Shown here in pieces: positions 12,999-22,593 of a DNA stretch of 29,166 nucleotides. The notes under the pieces are model-generated. The model was not told where the DNA came from. It made no database searches and saw only the letters and a program-made list of their open reading frames with translations. Source of the stretch: a virus; the IMG/VR virus record IMGVR_UViG_3300031608_000027, positions 1-29,166 of that record. One strand, written 5' to 3'. The stretch's first letter is position 1; each line of letters begins with the position of its first letter. A program made the position numbers and the translations under genes.

Positions 12999-15002
12999 TT
13001 AGTCACCTAAGTTATACTGTTCTCTAATGTTGTTGCGTAGCTCCGCTTGCTCTTCCTTTGTAAGTCCATTTAACACATCACTAATAATCAAGGTCAAGGC
13101 TTTCTCTTTAAAGATATCATTCTTAAACGTCATCTTATCAAAAGCTAACAGCTTGTTGACAGCTTTAGGGTTAACGGCTGCTTTAGCAAGAAACACAGGA
13201 GCCATAAGCACAGCGGCAGCAGAACCCATGCCCAACAGTGGGCCACCAACTGCTGTACCTCCTACGGCTGCTCCTACAGTTGCAAATTCCTTACCTCGTA
13301 AAAACAATGTTCCAAAGTTACCCTCTGGTCTTTTACTTGCTTCCGTAAATAAGTTAAACACTTGTTTTACAGGAGCATAGTCCTTACCCAGTATAACTTG
13401 TAATCTTTTGTTACCTGCTGGCGTGGAAAACTGAGAAGCTAAGGAAGCATACTCTTTAATATCAAAGGTAGCAGAATTTACATTAGGCATTAGGTTCTTT
13501 AAAAATGACTGCTTAATTGCTTGTTTAGCTTCCTTAGCTGTAGCGTAAGGTATTTCAGAAGGCAATCCTTTTACTTTGCCTAACTGAACGTATGCCTCAT
13601 CAATGCTATTCATCATGGCTGCTATTTTACTAGTGTTAGTCTGAGTAGTTAGTAAATTACCCAGTACGTCAAAGTTTCCTTTATCTGCATTCTGTATTGT
13701 GCCTTTATTAATAACAGGTAACAAGCCAGAACTACCTTCTTTATATGACAATTTTAAAAGACGATAGGCTTCGGCAGCTTTAGGATCAGCCTGTTTTAAC
13801 GTGTCGATAAAGGCTGTTTTTAGAATGTCCTGCATTTCTCCCAACTGCGCGTCTGCAACACTGTTGTAGCTAGGAGACTTAATGTCACCAAACTTACGTA
13901 GCTGTTGTGTAATCAACTTGTCTACCTTAAGTAGGCTTTGTGCAGACATATTACCTAGTTCTAACGCACCTGAAAGCTGCTCTTTAATAAACTTAGCTGC
14001 TTCAGGGTCTAGTGTTGATATTAGTTTTGTTTTTTCTTTTCCGTTAACCAAACCAAAAGTTTTTTCCTGCTTAGAAGCTAAGAAACTTTGTAGTTTTTTA
14101 CTAATGCCTTTTGTGTTTACTACGTTATTAGCTACCTTAGTAGAGATTTTTTCTAGTCCTTCACCGTAGACTTGACTGAGTGCTTGTTTTCCTGCATTAA
14201 TAACATCATAAAGACCAGCCCCTAGCTCAGTAGGGGAAGCACCTGTTCTTATATCTACTGCTCCAATAAGATCATTAAGGGTTGTTTGAGCAGCAAGATT
14301 AACTTTATCCATGTTTTCAGTCGCTTCTCTACCTGACACAACACCAGCTTGTCCTAGTTTTTCACCAAAGACTTCTAAAGCACTTGCGTTACCTGTCTGA
14401 TAACGAGACAAAGACGCGCCCTGTGCCTCTAATAACTTTTGTGTGGCTTTTAAAGACTCTGTTGTTCCTGCATCCGCTACTTTACCAGCGTTAGCTATAA
14501 TTTCGTTAGCTACTTCTCTAGGGCTAAAACCTAATGCTCTTCTAGTAGCAAAGAATGATGCTCTAATAGGAGCAGGGAACGCAAGCATAGCTATGTCAAC
14601 ACCACCAGTAAGTAGGGCGGTTTCAACTGCTTTTCCAAAATCTAAATCTTTACCTGCCAGCTCATCTGAAATTAAAGTACCGCTAAAAGCACCTACTACG
14701 CTTCCCACAGTTCCTAAAATAGCAGAACCAACAAGCCCTCCTGCTGTTCCAATCTTTGCCCCAGCAATACCCATAGTTATACTCATGGGGATGTCCATGT
14801 TTTCCTTTACAAAGTCTGAAGCCCCTTCGTACCAAGGGTCTTGAGTATCTTCAGTTACATTAGTAGGTGTTGTGTTAAAATCCTCAATGGTTGCCAAACC
14901 GCCACGTATCGCTACATCTTGTATTTCAGCAGGCGTAGCAGACATAGGGACTTTAGGTAATTTCCTACCGTTAGGAAGAACTGCTGTATATGTCTCTGTC
15001 AT
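12999..15002 (-). CDS. Large virion protein with membrane-active segments, probable ejection protein
   Basis: 667 residues. Two hydrophobic Gly/Ala-rich segments are visible, about residues 72-113 (MSITMGIAGAKIGTAGGLVG and following) and about 565-610 (VGAAVGGTAVGGPLLGMGSA and following). The middle is a long amphipathic helical region. Glycine-rich hydrophobic segments flanking a helical core are typical of podovirus ejection proteins that cross the host envelope. No transglycosylase motif was recognised. Function inferred from architecture and neighbours. Confidence 0.55.
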   Translation of the reverse strand: MTETYTAVLPNGRKLPKVPMSATPAEIQDVAIRGGLATIEDFNTTPTNVTEDTQDPWYEGASDFVKENMDIPMSITMGIAGAKIGTAGGLVGSAILGTVGSVVGAFSGTLISDELAGKDLDFGKAVETALLTGGVDIAMLAFPAPIRASFFATRRALGFSPREVANEIIANAGKVADAGTTESLKATQKLLEAQGASLSRYQTGNASALEVFGEKLGQAGVVSGREATENMDKVNLAAQTTLNDLIGAVDIRTGASPTELGAGLYDVINAGKQALSQVYGEGLEKISTKVANNVVNTKGISKKLQSFLASKQEKTFGLVNGKEKTKLISTLDPEAAKFIKEQLSGALELGNMSAQSLLKVDKLITQQLRKFGDIKSPSYNSVADAQLGEMQDILKTAFIDTLKQADPKAAEAYRLLKLSYKEGSSGLLPVINKGTIQNADKGNFDVLGNLLTTQTNTSKIAAMMNSIDEAYVQLGKVKGLPSEIPYATAKEAKQAIKQSFLKNLMPNVNSATFDIKEYASLASQFSTPAGNKRLQVILGKDYAPVKQVFNLFTEASKRPEGNFGTLFLRGKEFATVGAAVGGTAVGGPLLGMGSAAAVLMAPVFLAKAAVNPKAVNKLLAFDKMTFKNDIFKEKALTLIISDVLNGLTKEEQAELRNNIREQYNLGD

Positions 15003-15004
15003 TG

Positions 15005-16042
15005 TTATTTACCACCCGCTGTAATGGATTCCCAAGTTTTTTCTTCTTCTGCTTCTTCTACAGCCGCTGGCTTCTCAAACAAAGCTTTAACTAAGCCCAT
15101 ATACTCTTCTTGATTACTCGCTTGAGTATAAAGCAAAGCGTTTTCAGATTTACTCTGCATATAGTCAACCATTGAACGAAGGATTGCTCTGTTAGCAGGG
15201 TTACCTTTTTCAATGTTAGCTGAGATAGCCGTTAAGGCTTGACGCTCACCGTCACTAATTAAGCCACCAAAAAGAGGCTTAAGAGACGTTAAGATGCTCA
15301 TAGACATCTCACGTTCAAGTTCTGCTCTAGTGCCTGTAGTTAAACCAAAGAAGTTCTCTATTCCATACTTTGCTAAGTTTACGGGGCCACCAGTCTCTAC
15401 TTGATCTAGTAATTGTAAAGACTTTCTAAGCTTATTTATTCTTGTCTTCATCATTGGCAACAATGCTAACGCTTCGTTCCTAGACGCGGAAAACGCTTTG
15501 GCAGTTTCTCCTGCTCTTTCTATATTTCCTTTATTAGTAGCTTTCCGCACACCTTCAGCAGTAGCTGTCATTCCAAACTCACCGCCTGTAATTACTGTTT
15601 CACCTTCAGGCTGTGAGTCCCCACCACCAATGGCTTTATACTGTAGTTCCATTTCACCAGTACCTGTGTTTACAGTAGGTATAGCAATAAAGTTATTCTC
15701 AACTGAATCTTGTACAGTAAACGTAGCACCTTTTGCGTACTTTTCCTTTGTTCCACCTATAAGCTGACCAGCCAAAGCCGTTTGACCTGTGGCTTGTAGT
15801 ACACCTATTATCTTCTTTTTCTCTTCAGGAGGAAGATTGCTAAAGTTAGCTATTTTGCCTGACAACTGTGTTTGTAACTGCGCTGAAGGGTCTGTCTGAC
15901 CAGTCATAGACTGAATTCCACCCTTCATCATGTTGGCAGCGTTAGCCCCCATAGCTAACTGCTGCTGTTGCATATTTAAGTTCGGATCAACACGTTGCTG
16001 TGATGATATACCTGTTAACATACCTGCTAAATCTTGTGCCAT
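15005..16042 (-). CDS. Virion protein, probable internal/ejection protein
   Basis: 345 residues. The first 80 are rich in Gln, Met and Ala (LNMQQQQLAMGANAANMM). A beta-rich middle carries a KAIGGGD turn, and the second half is helical and charged, ending in an acidic run (EEAEEEKTW). Together with the Gln-rich protein upstream and two large proteins downstream it forms a four-gene block after the nozzle gene. No enzymatic motif was seen. Function inferred from position. Confidence 0.5.
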   Translation of the reverse strand: MAQDLAGMLTGISSQQRVDPNLNMQQQQLAMGANAANMMKGGIQSMTGQTDPSAQLQTQLSGKIANFSNLPPEEKKKIIGVLQATGQTALAGQLIGGTKEKYAKGATFTVQDSVENNFIAIPTVNTGTGEMELQYKAIGGGDSQPEGETVITGGEFGMTATAEGVRKATNKGNIERAGETAKAFSASRNEALALLPMMKTRINKLRKSLQLLDQVETGGPVNLAKYGIENFFGLTTGTRAELEREMSMSILTSLKPLFGGLISDGERQALTAISANIEKGNPANRAILRSMVDYMQSKSENALLYTQASNQEEYMGLVKALFEKPAAVEEAEEEKTWESITAGGK

Positions 16043-16044
16043 TA

Positions 16045-18081
16045 TTAACCACCTCCAGACATTAAATCATTAAAAGCATCTAACTTGCTTTTGCTACTCT
16101 CTGATTGTTGAGAATTCCCTTGATCAAGGATATACTGAGCAACAGCGTTATCAGAAGAGTTGCCTAAAGGACTGCCTAAAGGATTGTCTTCACCACCAAA
16201 GTATTTTTTAACTGCGTCAATGCCTTGAGTTACAAGCCCACCCTCATTTTGGAACTTACCACCGGACAGTGCCATTAGTGCTTGTTCCATAGCTGTTGGT
16301 TGATTACCAAACATACTACCCATCATGCCCTGTAGCTGCTGCTGTTGTAACAAGTTAGCCATGTTACCGCCTTGCATATAAGACTCAAGACCACGACCAC
16401 CCATCTGTGATTGTAACTCAGCACCTGCCAACTGACCACGTTGTGCCATCTGTCCACCTGCCTGACCTAACTGAGCCAGTGCCAAAGCTTGCTGTTGAGG
16501 CATATAGCCAGCACCTAACATGCCAGTACCCATATCTAAGCGACCCTGCTGTAGAGCCTGTTGTGCTGCTGCTGCACCTTGGTCTGCACCCTGCAAAGCC
16601 ATAAGGTTCTGCAAGTTCTGCTGGTCAAACCCTTGTCCAGTCTGCGCCCCTTGCATACCAACGCCTGCTAGTGTAGCACCACGGCCTATACCTGCTGTCT
16701 CTAGGTCTGAACCCATGCCTGCTAGGTTCTGTGTCATACCTGTCAACGTCTGTGCGCGTTGTAGCCCCTGTGCTTGCTCCTGCATACCCATCTGACGAGC
16801 TTGTAGAGATGCTGAGTTCTGAGCTTCGGCCTGTGCCTTAGCCATAGCTAGTTGCTCTGGTGTACCGCCATAGGCTCCTGTTGAAACACCTAATCGTCCT
16901 TGTGCTAATAGTTTTTCTTCCAGCTCCATAGCGTTACGTTGTTCTTCAGGACGCTGTGTTGCTCTAATAGAAGAGTAAATGTCATTCTGTGCTTGCTCAG
17001 GGGAAGTCAGTAGCCCTTGACCTGCTTGTGCTGCAAGGTTGCCATACTGTGTGCGTAGGTTTTGTAAGTCTTGAGGCTGACCAGCAGCTCCAAACTGTCC
17101 CATTGCACCGCCTAGTCCTGCCTGTGTAATGCCTTCCATACCTGTAGGCTGGCCTTGCTGACCTAACTGTTGACCAAACATACCACCCATAGCACCACGT
17201 TGAGCTGCAATAGAAGGATCAATAGAGTTGACATTACCAAACTGCTGCTGTGCGCCAGACATCAACTGGTTCTGCATACGTTGTTGTTGTTGGTTAAGCC
17301 CTATGTTAGTACCACCTGAGGCATCTGTCTGTATATTGGCTAGGTTGGACGTTACACCATAAGGTTTAAACTGAGCAGCGTCAGAGCCTCGTTGACCCAT
17401 CTGTTCAGCCATGTCTAAACCAGCAACACCTGTCTGATAAGCACCCTCTATGCCCTTCTGTCCTGCGTAGTAACCACCTGCGGCCTGTAAAGCACCACCT
17501 AAGTTACCACTCAACAAGCCACCTATGGCAGCACTACCGTAAGCGCCAGCACCATTGTTGCCTGAAGCATACGGGTTTTTACCTGCGGTGATTGGGCCTT
17601 CATCAAATCCGCCACTCAAGTCAGGAGGCATGCCGAAGTCAGGAGGCATGCCGACATAGTTGCCGCCGCCATCAAAACCTAACTGGCCTGTTCTTTGGAC
17701 ATTAGTCCCAAAAGGATTAAAAGTATTAGGTGACAGACTCTGATTGACGAAGTCAGGATCGCTGACTATAGGAGTTTGCTGCTCATATCTAACTTCTTGC
17801 TGTGGGGCAAAAGGAAACTGGGAAGTCCTAGGGCCAACAGTTCCTCTGCCTGTCATGCCTGTGCCACCTGTGTCAGTCTGCGCTGCGCCACCTGTGCCAA
17901 ACATATCGTTCAACATACCTTCCATATAGTCAGCCTGCGAAAACCCACCTTGTGGTGGTCTTGGCCCAGCAATACCTGACTGAGGTAAAAACCCAGCGCC
18001 CTGCCCACCTTGTTGCATACGCGGCTGCATCATGCTTAATCGTCCACCGTATTGTAGGTCTCTATTTATAGGACTAGCCAT
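16045..18081 (-). CDS. Gln/Gly/Met/Ala-rich virion protein
   Basis: 678 residues of unusual composition: stretches of QQ, GG, MG and AA fill most of the chain (for example MGMQEQAQGLQRAQTLTG). The N-terminal 200 residues look disordered and Pro/Gly-rich; the middle is helical and Gln-rich. A perfect 18-bp tandem duplication at 17618-17653 encodes two MPPD units. Its position directly after the nozzle and mini-fibre genes suggests a structural or internal virion protein. The Gln-rich helices would suit extended coiled assembly. Function unknown. Confidence 0.5.
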   Translation of the reverse strand: MASPINRDLQYGGRLSMMQPRMQQGGQGAGFLPQSGIAGPRPPQGGFSQADYMEGMLNDMFGTGGAAQTDTGGTGMTGRGTVGPRTSQFPFAPQQEVRYEQQTPIVSDPDFVNQSLSPNTFNPFGTNVQRTGQLGFDGGGNYVGMPPDFGMPPDLSGGFDEGPITAGKNPYASGNNGAGAYGSAAIGGLLSGNLGGALQAAGGYYAGQKGIEGAYQTGVAGLDMAEQMGQRGSDAAQFKPYGVTSNLANIQTDASGGTNIGLNQQQQRMQNQLMSGAQQQFGNVNSIDPSIAAQRGAMGGMFGQQLGQQGQPTGMEGITQAGLGGAMGQFGAAGQPQDLQNLRTQYGNLAAQAGQGLLTSPEQAQNDIYSSIRATQRPEEQRNAMELEEKLLAQGRLGVSTGAYGGTPEQLAMAKAQAEAQNSASLQARQMGMQEQAQGLQRAQTLTGMTQNLAGMGSDLETAGIGRGATLAGVGMQGAQTGQGFDQQNLQNLMALQGADQGAAAAQQALQQGRLDMGTGMLGAGYMPQQQALALAQLGQAGGQMAQRGQLAGAELQSQMGGRGLESYMQGGNMANLLQQQQLQGMMGSMFGNQPTAMEQALMALSGGKFQNEGGLVTQGIDAVKKYFGGEDNPLGSPLGNSSDNAVAQYILDQGNSQQSESSKSKLDAFNDLMSGGG
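17618..17653 (-). repeat. 18-bp perfect tandem duplication
   Basis: Two adjacent identical 18-bp units (17618-17635 and 17636-17653) lie within the Gln-rich virion gene and duplicate the peptide GMPPDF/GMPPDL. The exact identity suggests a recent slippage event. Confidence 0.85.
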
Positions 18082-18314
18082 CAGTAAGCTCCTCCGGTTA
18101 TAATTCCAGCCGTGAGTGTACCCGACACAGTAACTGCGGCTGCGGTGACAGTTCCTGTAAATGTTGGCCCAGCAGTATTAGATTTACTGTTAACAGCAAC
18201 AGCAATATTATTATACTCTGCATCAATCTCTGTACCTCGTACAATCTTATTGGCATTGCCAGTAGCAAGTGCATCTTTAGCTGCAAAATTAGTAGTCTTT
18301 GTGTAATTAGACAT
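18081..18314 (-). CDS. Mini tail-fibre-like protein, 77 residues
   Basis: It starts MSNYTKTTNFAAKDALATGN and then reads NKIVRGTEIDAEYNNIAVAV, the attachment-type N-terminus I recall from large phage tail fibres. Only a short repeat-like PTFTGTVTAAAVTVSG segment follows before the end. It has an intact start and stop and overlaps the next gene by one base, so it may be a real short protein rather than a fragment. It may mark the particle-binding part of a fibre whose tip genes were moved to the adhesin cassette. Confidence 0.65.
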   Translation of the reverse strand: MSNYTKTTNFAAKDALATGNANKIVRGTEIDAEYNNIAVAVNSKSNTAGPTFTGTVTAAAVTVSGTLTAGIITGGAY

Positions 18315-19844
18315 TTAGATAAGTCTCCCCATTAAGGCATGTATGTCAATTTTTTGAATAGATAAAGGTACTGCATCAATCTGTGCTTCAATGCCAATAG
18401 TAACGACTGAACCACTACCCCCTGTGTTAACAGAAGGTGTGTTAATTAAAGCATCAATACCACCGGAGTATTCTCCTATTGCATACTCTGCAACACCGTA
18501 TTCAGCAATAGTGCTTGCCGAAGAGAAAGTAAAGACTTGCTTATTATAGGCGCTGGTGTAATCATAACCCCAGTTAAGAGTAATGTCCGTACCATGCGCC
18601 CCCACAATAGTCAAGTTAAATTTCTTTAGGAACTTTAGGTTTGACCCATTACCGAAATCAGTAGGATTGCTGAAGTAACGTAACTGATACGTAGCTGCAC
18701 CATCTAAATAACCTGAGTACTTAACAATACCTGTAGATTTACCTAAGTATATTGTACCGTCCTCTAGATTACCGAAGGATATAGGGTCTATCTCTGACCA
18801 TGTGGTTACTCTGTGCGCCCCTGATTGATCTAGAGGGCCACGCATATCAAAGCAATACACCTCGTTACTTGTTGGCAATGAAAGAAGGTAGAAGGCTTCC
18901 CCTGCGCTGTACAGTGACTTAATAGGTAACACCTGTTGTGCTACTTCAGCCATTAGATCGTTACGTACATTCTTGCTAATGTCCCGCATAGGTAGAGACT
19001 TTTCTTGTATCACTCTACCAAAGCTACGAAGACCGGAGTCTGACAAAAACAAAAGATCAGTACCTGTAAGCTGAACAGAGTCTCTAGCAATACAACCTAC
19101 ACCATCAACAGTATCTGCAAGAACCATATTTGCTGGACTAGAAGCTCCAGAATAAACAATAATAGAATGCTTACCAAAGATAACTAAGAAGTCATTGTGT
19201 GCCGCTAGTGCCACAACCTCGTCATAACCAGAAGGCCATACTAATGTTAAGTCAATGTTTCCTGATTCGGAACCATGCCAATCGTTAGGGTCTAAGATAG
19301 CAGACCAATAAATTGTATGAGCATTCCCTGTCACATCTACTGTCCATGCACGACCAAAGGCTCCTAAGACTTCATTGCCAAAAGGTGCGTTGTTGCCACT
19401 GTCAACTAATTTTGTTAATGTAGTGCTACCACCTGAAGACCTTAGCGGATGATGTCCTTTCTGAAAGAACAAAACACTGTTGTTAAAAGATATAATCTTC
19501 CAGTTGTTAGCAGTAATAGAATAACCAGCAGGCAGAGTCACTACAACCAACGTGCTTGTTCCTGTAAATATCTTGTTGTTGCCTGTGGAAAACACTGTCT
19601 TAGTGCCAGTCCTAGCTGTAAACTCAAAGATAGTTTCTATGCCACGGCTACTACCTAACACAGCAGAGCCGTTAGTTGTGACTGCGCTATAGCCCTTACG
19701 TGCGCCTATACGTCCTAGCTTATCAATGACACAGTTATCAGCAACAGCAGCAAAGGAAGGGTCTACACTAATAGGTGAATCCTGTGTATTAAGCCCAGCA
19801 AATCCTGGACTTGCTATGGTAATGTTCTGTAATTGTTGAGCCAT
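18315..19844 (-). CDS. Tail nozzle / tail tubular protein B-like
   Basis: 509 residues. The N-terminus (SPGFAGLNTQDSPISVDPSF, then CVIDKLGRIGARKGY) is typical of podovirus tail proteins that close the tail tube, such as T7 gp12 and P22 gp10. The rest is a series of beta-strands with repeated aromatic and glycine turns, consistent with a propeller. Its position immediately after the adaptor gene agrees. It would form the distal ring of the short tail and hold DNA in the head. Identified from its N-terminal pattern and context, not by alignment. Confidence 0.68.
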   Translation of the reverse strand: MAQQLQNITIASPGFAGLNTQDSPISVDPSFAAVADNCVIDKLGRIGARKGYSAVTTNGSAVLGSSRGIETIFEFTARTGTKTVFSTGNNKIFTGTSTLVVVTLPAGYSITANNWKIISFNNSVLFFQKGHHPLRSSGGSTTLTKLVDSGNNAPFGNEVLGAFGRAWTVDVTGNAHTIYWSAILDPNDWHGSESGNIDLTLVWPSGYDEVVALAAHNDFLVIFGKHSIIVYSGASSPANMVLADTVDGVGCIARDSVQLTGTDLLFLSDSGLRSFGRVIQEKSLPMRDISKNVRNDLMAEVAQQVLPIKSLYSAGEAFYLLSLPTSNEVYCFDMRGPLDQSGAHRVTTWSEIDPISFGNLEDGTIYLGKSTGIVKYSGYLDGAATYQLRYFSNPTDFGNGSNLKFLKKFNLTIVGAHGTDITLNWGYDYTSAYNKQVFTFSSASTIAEYGVAEYAIGEYSGGIDALINTPSVNTGGSGSVVTIGIEAQIDAVPLSIQKIDIHALMGRLI

Positions 19845-20476
19845 TATGAGTACCAGATAGTTTCTTCAGGATGTAATGCAGCATCCATAGCTATTGCATC
19901 TGCTAATGAATCATCAGCTAATGCGAATAACTCCGCTGCGCTAGTACCGCCAGTCTCTCCTCTCTCTCGTGCTGCTAAAGCTGTAGCCTGTCGAACAACA
20001 GGGTTAAAGGGTACGTTCAGTACGTCAGTATCTGCTGTGAACTCTGAGGTACGCAACACAAGGTTAAAACGTAATGTATATGCTTTGTCTGGTATAGGAT
20101 ACAAGTCAACACTATTGATACCGTTGATACTATAGAACTGTGTAGTTCCTTTAGGTACGCTTGTGAAGTCTAGGAATGCGTTGTCAAACCAACGAGATGT
20201 CTTGTACTGTAGGAAAGAGTTTAAGCTATCATTGGTAGCGTCTAGCATTTTAATGGTGTTGTCAGCACCTGTAAGTACGTAGTTAAAAACATTAGCTTGT
20301 GTATCTACTGTGAGTGTAGTGCGTAGCCCTGTCCAATCCCAAGCAGTCTCTACTGATAGTTTAGCGTCATTGACATACTCACCTATCAGCTTAGAATACG
20401 AGTTTTCATTAACAGTAGCTACTTCATCCTCACGAAGTCTAACTAATACTTTGTTTACTAGCTGTAAGTAAGTCAT
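19844..20476 (-). CDS. Head-tail adaptor / tail tubular protein A-like
   Basis: 210 residues beginning MTYLQLVNKVLVRLREDEVA. The helical N-terminus, the VNDAKLSVETAWDWTGLR segment and the following beta-rich middle (TTLTV...YVLTGADNTIKM) follow the pattern of podovirus adaptor proteins such as T7 gp11. It lies directly upstream of the nozzle gene and overlaps it by one base (TAATG). AAGG precedes the ATG at about 8 bases. Predicted role: dodecameric ring under the portal. Confidence 0.68.
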   Translation of the reverse strand: MTYLQLVNKVLVRLREDEVATVNENSYSKLIGEYVNDAKLSVETAWDWTGLRTTLTVDTQANVFNYVLTGADNTIKMLDATNDSLNSFLQYKTSRWFDNAFLDFTSVPKGTTQFYSINGINSVDLYPIPDKAYTLRFNLVLRTSEFTADTDVLNVPFNPVVRQATALAARERGETGGTSAAELFALADDSLADAIAMDAALHPEETIWYS

Positions 20477-20492
20477 TATATAACCTTATTGT

Positions 20493-22205
20493 TTAACTAA
20501 ATTGAGATGTAAAGGGTGACGTAAGTAAATCTTCAAGAGATACTTGATTAGGTGACAGAATGTCCTCAAACTCTCCAAGACCTATTTCACCCTTAAATCT
20601 AAATAGTTCATTATTAAATATTTTATCTGTTGTTCTTGAGCCTGAGGGCATAGGCATATTAAAGCCACCACCTAACTTAGGTAAGTTTATCTCAGGTAAG
20701 TCTATCTTAGGTAGGTCTATCTTAGGTAGGTCATCAACCCAGTTGTCTAAAGGATTAACTGCTGCTCTAAATGCATCTTCAACAGGCTTTAAATTAACAT
20801 CGTCAACCCAGTTGTCTAAAGGATTAACAGCGCCTCTAACCCCTGTGTCTACAGCGGAGAGTAATTTCCCTGTGGGTCTTGTAACGGCATCATCAAAGCC
20901 ACTACCGACTGTCCTGAGAGTATCTTCAATACCTTTTAAATCAGTATCTTTTACTTTCTCCCATGTGTTATCATCTATAAGACTACCTACTGCTCTTGTG
21001 CCGTCTTCAATCTTACTACCTGCCCAACGAACAGCGTCCTCTAGTTTACCAAAGTCAACACCAAAGTCTGGGAACTTACCATCAAAGTCAGGTAATGAAT
21101 AGTTGCCTAACGTACCGCCTTCTTTAATGTATTCAACAAAGCCACTCTTTAAAGCGTCTTTAGCTGAACCACCCTGTGCTACTTTTGAAATAGCTTTGTT
21201 AAGTCCAGCAGTGAAGTCATCTACTTGTATGCCCTTGCTTTGAAGGAAGGCATTATCTACACCTACCTTACCCAACGCACCTGCTGTAAGTTGTGGGCCG
21301 TAATAACCAACAAGCGCACCACCTATGTCTCCTGAAGCGCCAGCTGCTGCTGCGTTCATCAAGCCCATTGTTTGTCCGTAGTTTAGACCACCTACTCCTT
21401 TACCTACAAGAGCCGCTGTCTCCGCTGCTTTACCTGCGTTTATAGCATCACCGAAAGCAGAGCCACTGGTCATAGCAGCACTTCTAGCAGTCTCTCCTGC
21501 CTTCTTAGCTGCTGCTGCACCTTGTGGTGGCTTGAGCATACCTGTAACTTTAAGTCCATCGACACCAGCCATTAATAAATCTGTAGCTGTAACCTTTTGA
21601 CCTGTCGCTACTTTAACAGCGGTAAGTGCTGCTGTGGCTCCGGGAATAAAGGAAGCACCCATAGCAATATAAGGGTTTGTAGCCAGCTTTTCAAAGCTAG
21701 ATTGATCTTCTACCCATACGGAAGAATAAGAACCTACAGGGCCTGAGGCTTCATAATGTCCACCTTTCTTGTGGTCATCCCCTGCAACACGCATGATAGA
21801 CTCTTGACTACCTGTGTTTAAGAATAACTTAGTACCGTCTTCTGCTTCTTGGTAAGCAGGTAGTTCATTCTTATTAACGTAATCAACAACATTGGTATCT
21901 ACTTCTTTCTTGTAGTAGTCTTTTAGCTGACCAGTAGGGTCACGTTGTAGTTTGTTTATATCTCTATTTTTAATATTACTAAAGTCACCAGACTCTCTAG
22001 CCATGTCGGATAACGCACGACTTTGACCTTCTTGTTGGTTACGGAAATTACCCAGATTACCAAAGGCTTCTTGTGTGCTGCCTAGCTTTGACGCTCCTAT
22101 AAGAGAAGGAGCAGCAGGACGAGACAAAGCAGGAGCTGCTTGTGCTATGGGTTCAGGAGCAAAAGCATCTTCTGTGTCAAAAGGACTAGCGAAAGCATCA
22201 ACCAT
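20493..22205 (-). CDS. Large virion-associated protein of unknown function
   Basis: 570 residues. The N-terminal part is Ala/Pro-rich (APEPIAQAAPALSRPAAP), then mixed. A Gly/Ala-rich region of weak hydrophobicity follows, and the C-terminal third has repeats: VNPLDNWVDD occurs twice, and four LPKID-type pentapeptides occur in tandem. Those repeats suggest a fibrous or linker region. It lies between the 3TM holin and the adaptor, so it could be a virion protein, an ejection protein or a lysis-linked protein. No lysozyme or peptidase motif was recognised. Confidence 0.5.
   Translation of the reverse strand: MVDAFASPFDTEDAFAPEPIAQAAPALSRPAAPSLIGASKLGSTQEAFGNLGNFRNQQEGQSRALSDMARESGDFSNIKNRDINKLQRDPTGQLKDYYKKEVDTNVVDYVNKNELPAYQEAEDGTKLFLNTGSQESIMRVAGDDHKKGGHYEASGPVGSYSSVWVEDQSSFEKLATNPYIAMGASFIPGATAALTAVKVATGQKVTATDLLMAGVDGLKVTGMLKPPQGAAAAKKAGETARSAAMTSGSAFGDAINAGKAAETAALVGKGVGGLNYGQTMGLMNAAAAGASGDIGGALVGYYGPQLTAGALGKVGVDNAFLQSKGIQVDDFTAGLNKAISKVAQGGSAKDALKSGFVEYIKEGGTLGNYSLPDFDGKFPDFGVDFGKLEDAVRWAGSKIEDGTRAVGSLIDDNTWEKVKDTDLKGIEDTLRTVGSGFDDAVTRPTGKLLSAVDTGVRGAVNPLDNWVDDVNLKPVEDAFRAAVNPLDNWVDDLPKIDLPKIDLPEINLPKLGGGFNMPMPSGSRTTDKIFNNELFRFKGEIGLGEFEDILSPNQVSLEDLLTSPFTSQFS
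20686..20733 (-). repeat. Tandem 15-bp repeats (about 3 copies)
   Basis: About three 15-bp units with a fourth partial one, each resembling TTAGGTARGTCTATC, encode consecutive LPKID-like pentapeptides near the C-terminus of the 570-residue protein. The unit boundary was set by eye. Confidence 0.75.
20734..20828 (-). repeat. Two perfect 26-bp direct repeats
   Basis: Identical 26-bp sequences at 20734-20759 and 20803-20828, 69 bp apart start to start (23 codons), encode the repeated VNPLDNWVDD. Nucleotide identity over the whole unit implies recent duplication or conversion. Confidence 0.85.
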
Positions 22206-22207
22206 AA

Positions 22208-22591
22208 TTATTTCTCTCTTTGAACACCCTTAGTTTTTTCTACGGTACGCATAGCGCCTAGACCTAGCATACCCATGAGAACAGTTGTAAGCAGTGAGCT
22301 GTCAACAGGAGGTACAGTAAACCAGATGCCTAAGATAGGGGATAGGATTGTAGAGTAGACTAGAGCAAAGCAACATGACCAACCGACTGCTGGTCTCCAG
22401 CCTGCTACAAATAGATTCTTGTGTGCCGCCTCTACCTTATTGACTTCCAACTGGCCCTTGGATAACTCTAAGGCATGACGCTCTGCCATAGTACTAATTT
22501 CGTGTGCTAAAGCATTCTTAGTATCTTTATCTTCAATAAATTTATCTAATAAAGAAGTTACTGGACTAATTAAACTATTTAAAATACTCAT
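22208..22591 (-). CDS. Holin of the 3TM type (GTA_holin_3TM-like)
   Basis: 127 residues. After a charged N-terminal half, the conserved HKNLFVAGWRPAVGW block (57-71) leads into hydrophobic segments at about 70-92 and 99-115, as in the 3TM holin family. It would form the membrane lesion that releases or activates the lysis enzyme. The ATG at 22591 lies two bases past the -10 of a perfect promoter (22622-22594) and no ribosome-binding site precedes it. Translation therefore needs a longer transcript, or leaderless initiation. The next internal Met is residue 35. Confidence 0.8.
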   Translation of the reverse strand: MSILNSLISPVTSLLDKFIEDKDTKNALAHEISTMAERHALELSKGQLEVNKVEAAHKNLFVAGWRPAVGWSCCFALVYSTILSPILGIWFTVPPVDSSLLTTVLMGMLGLGAMRTVEKTKGVQREK

Positions 22592-22593
22592 AT

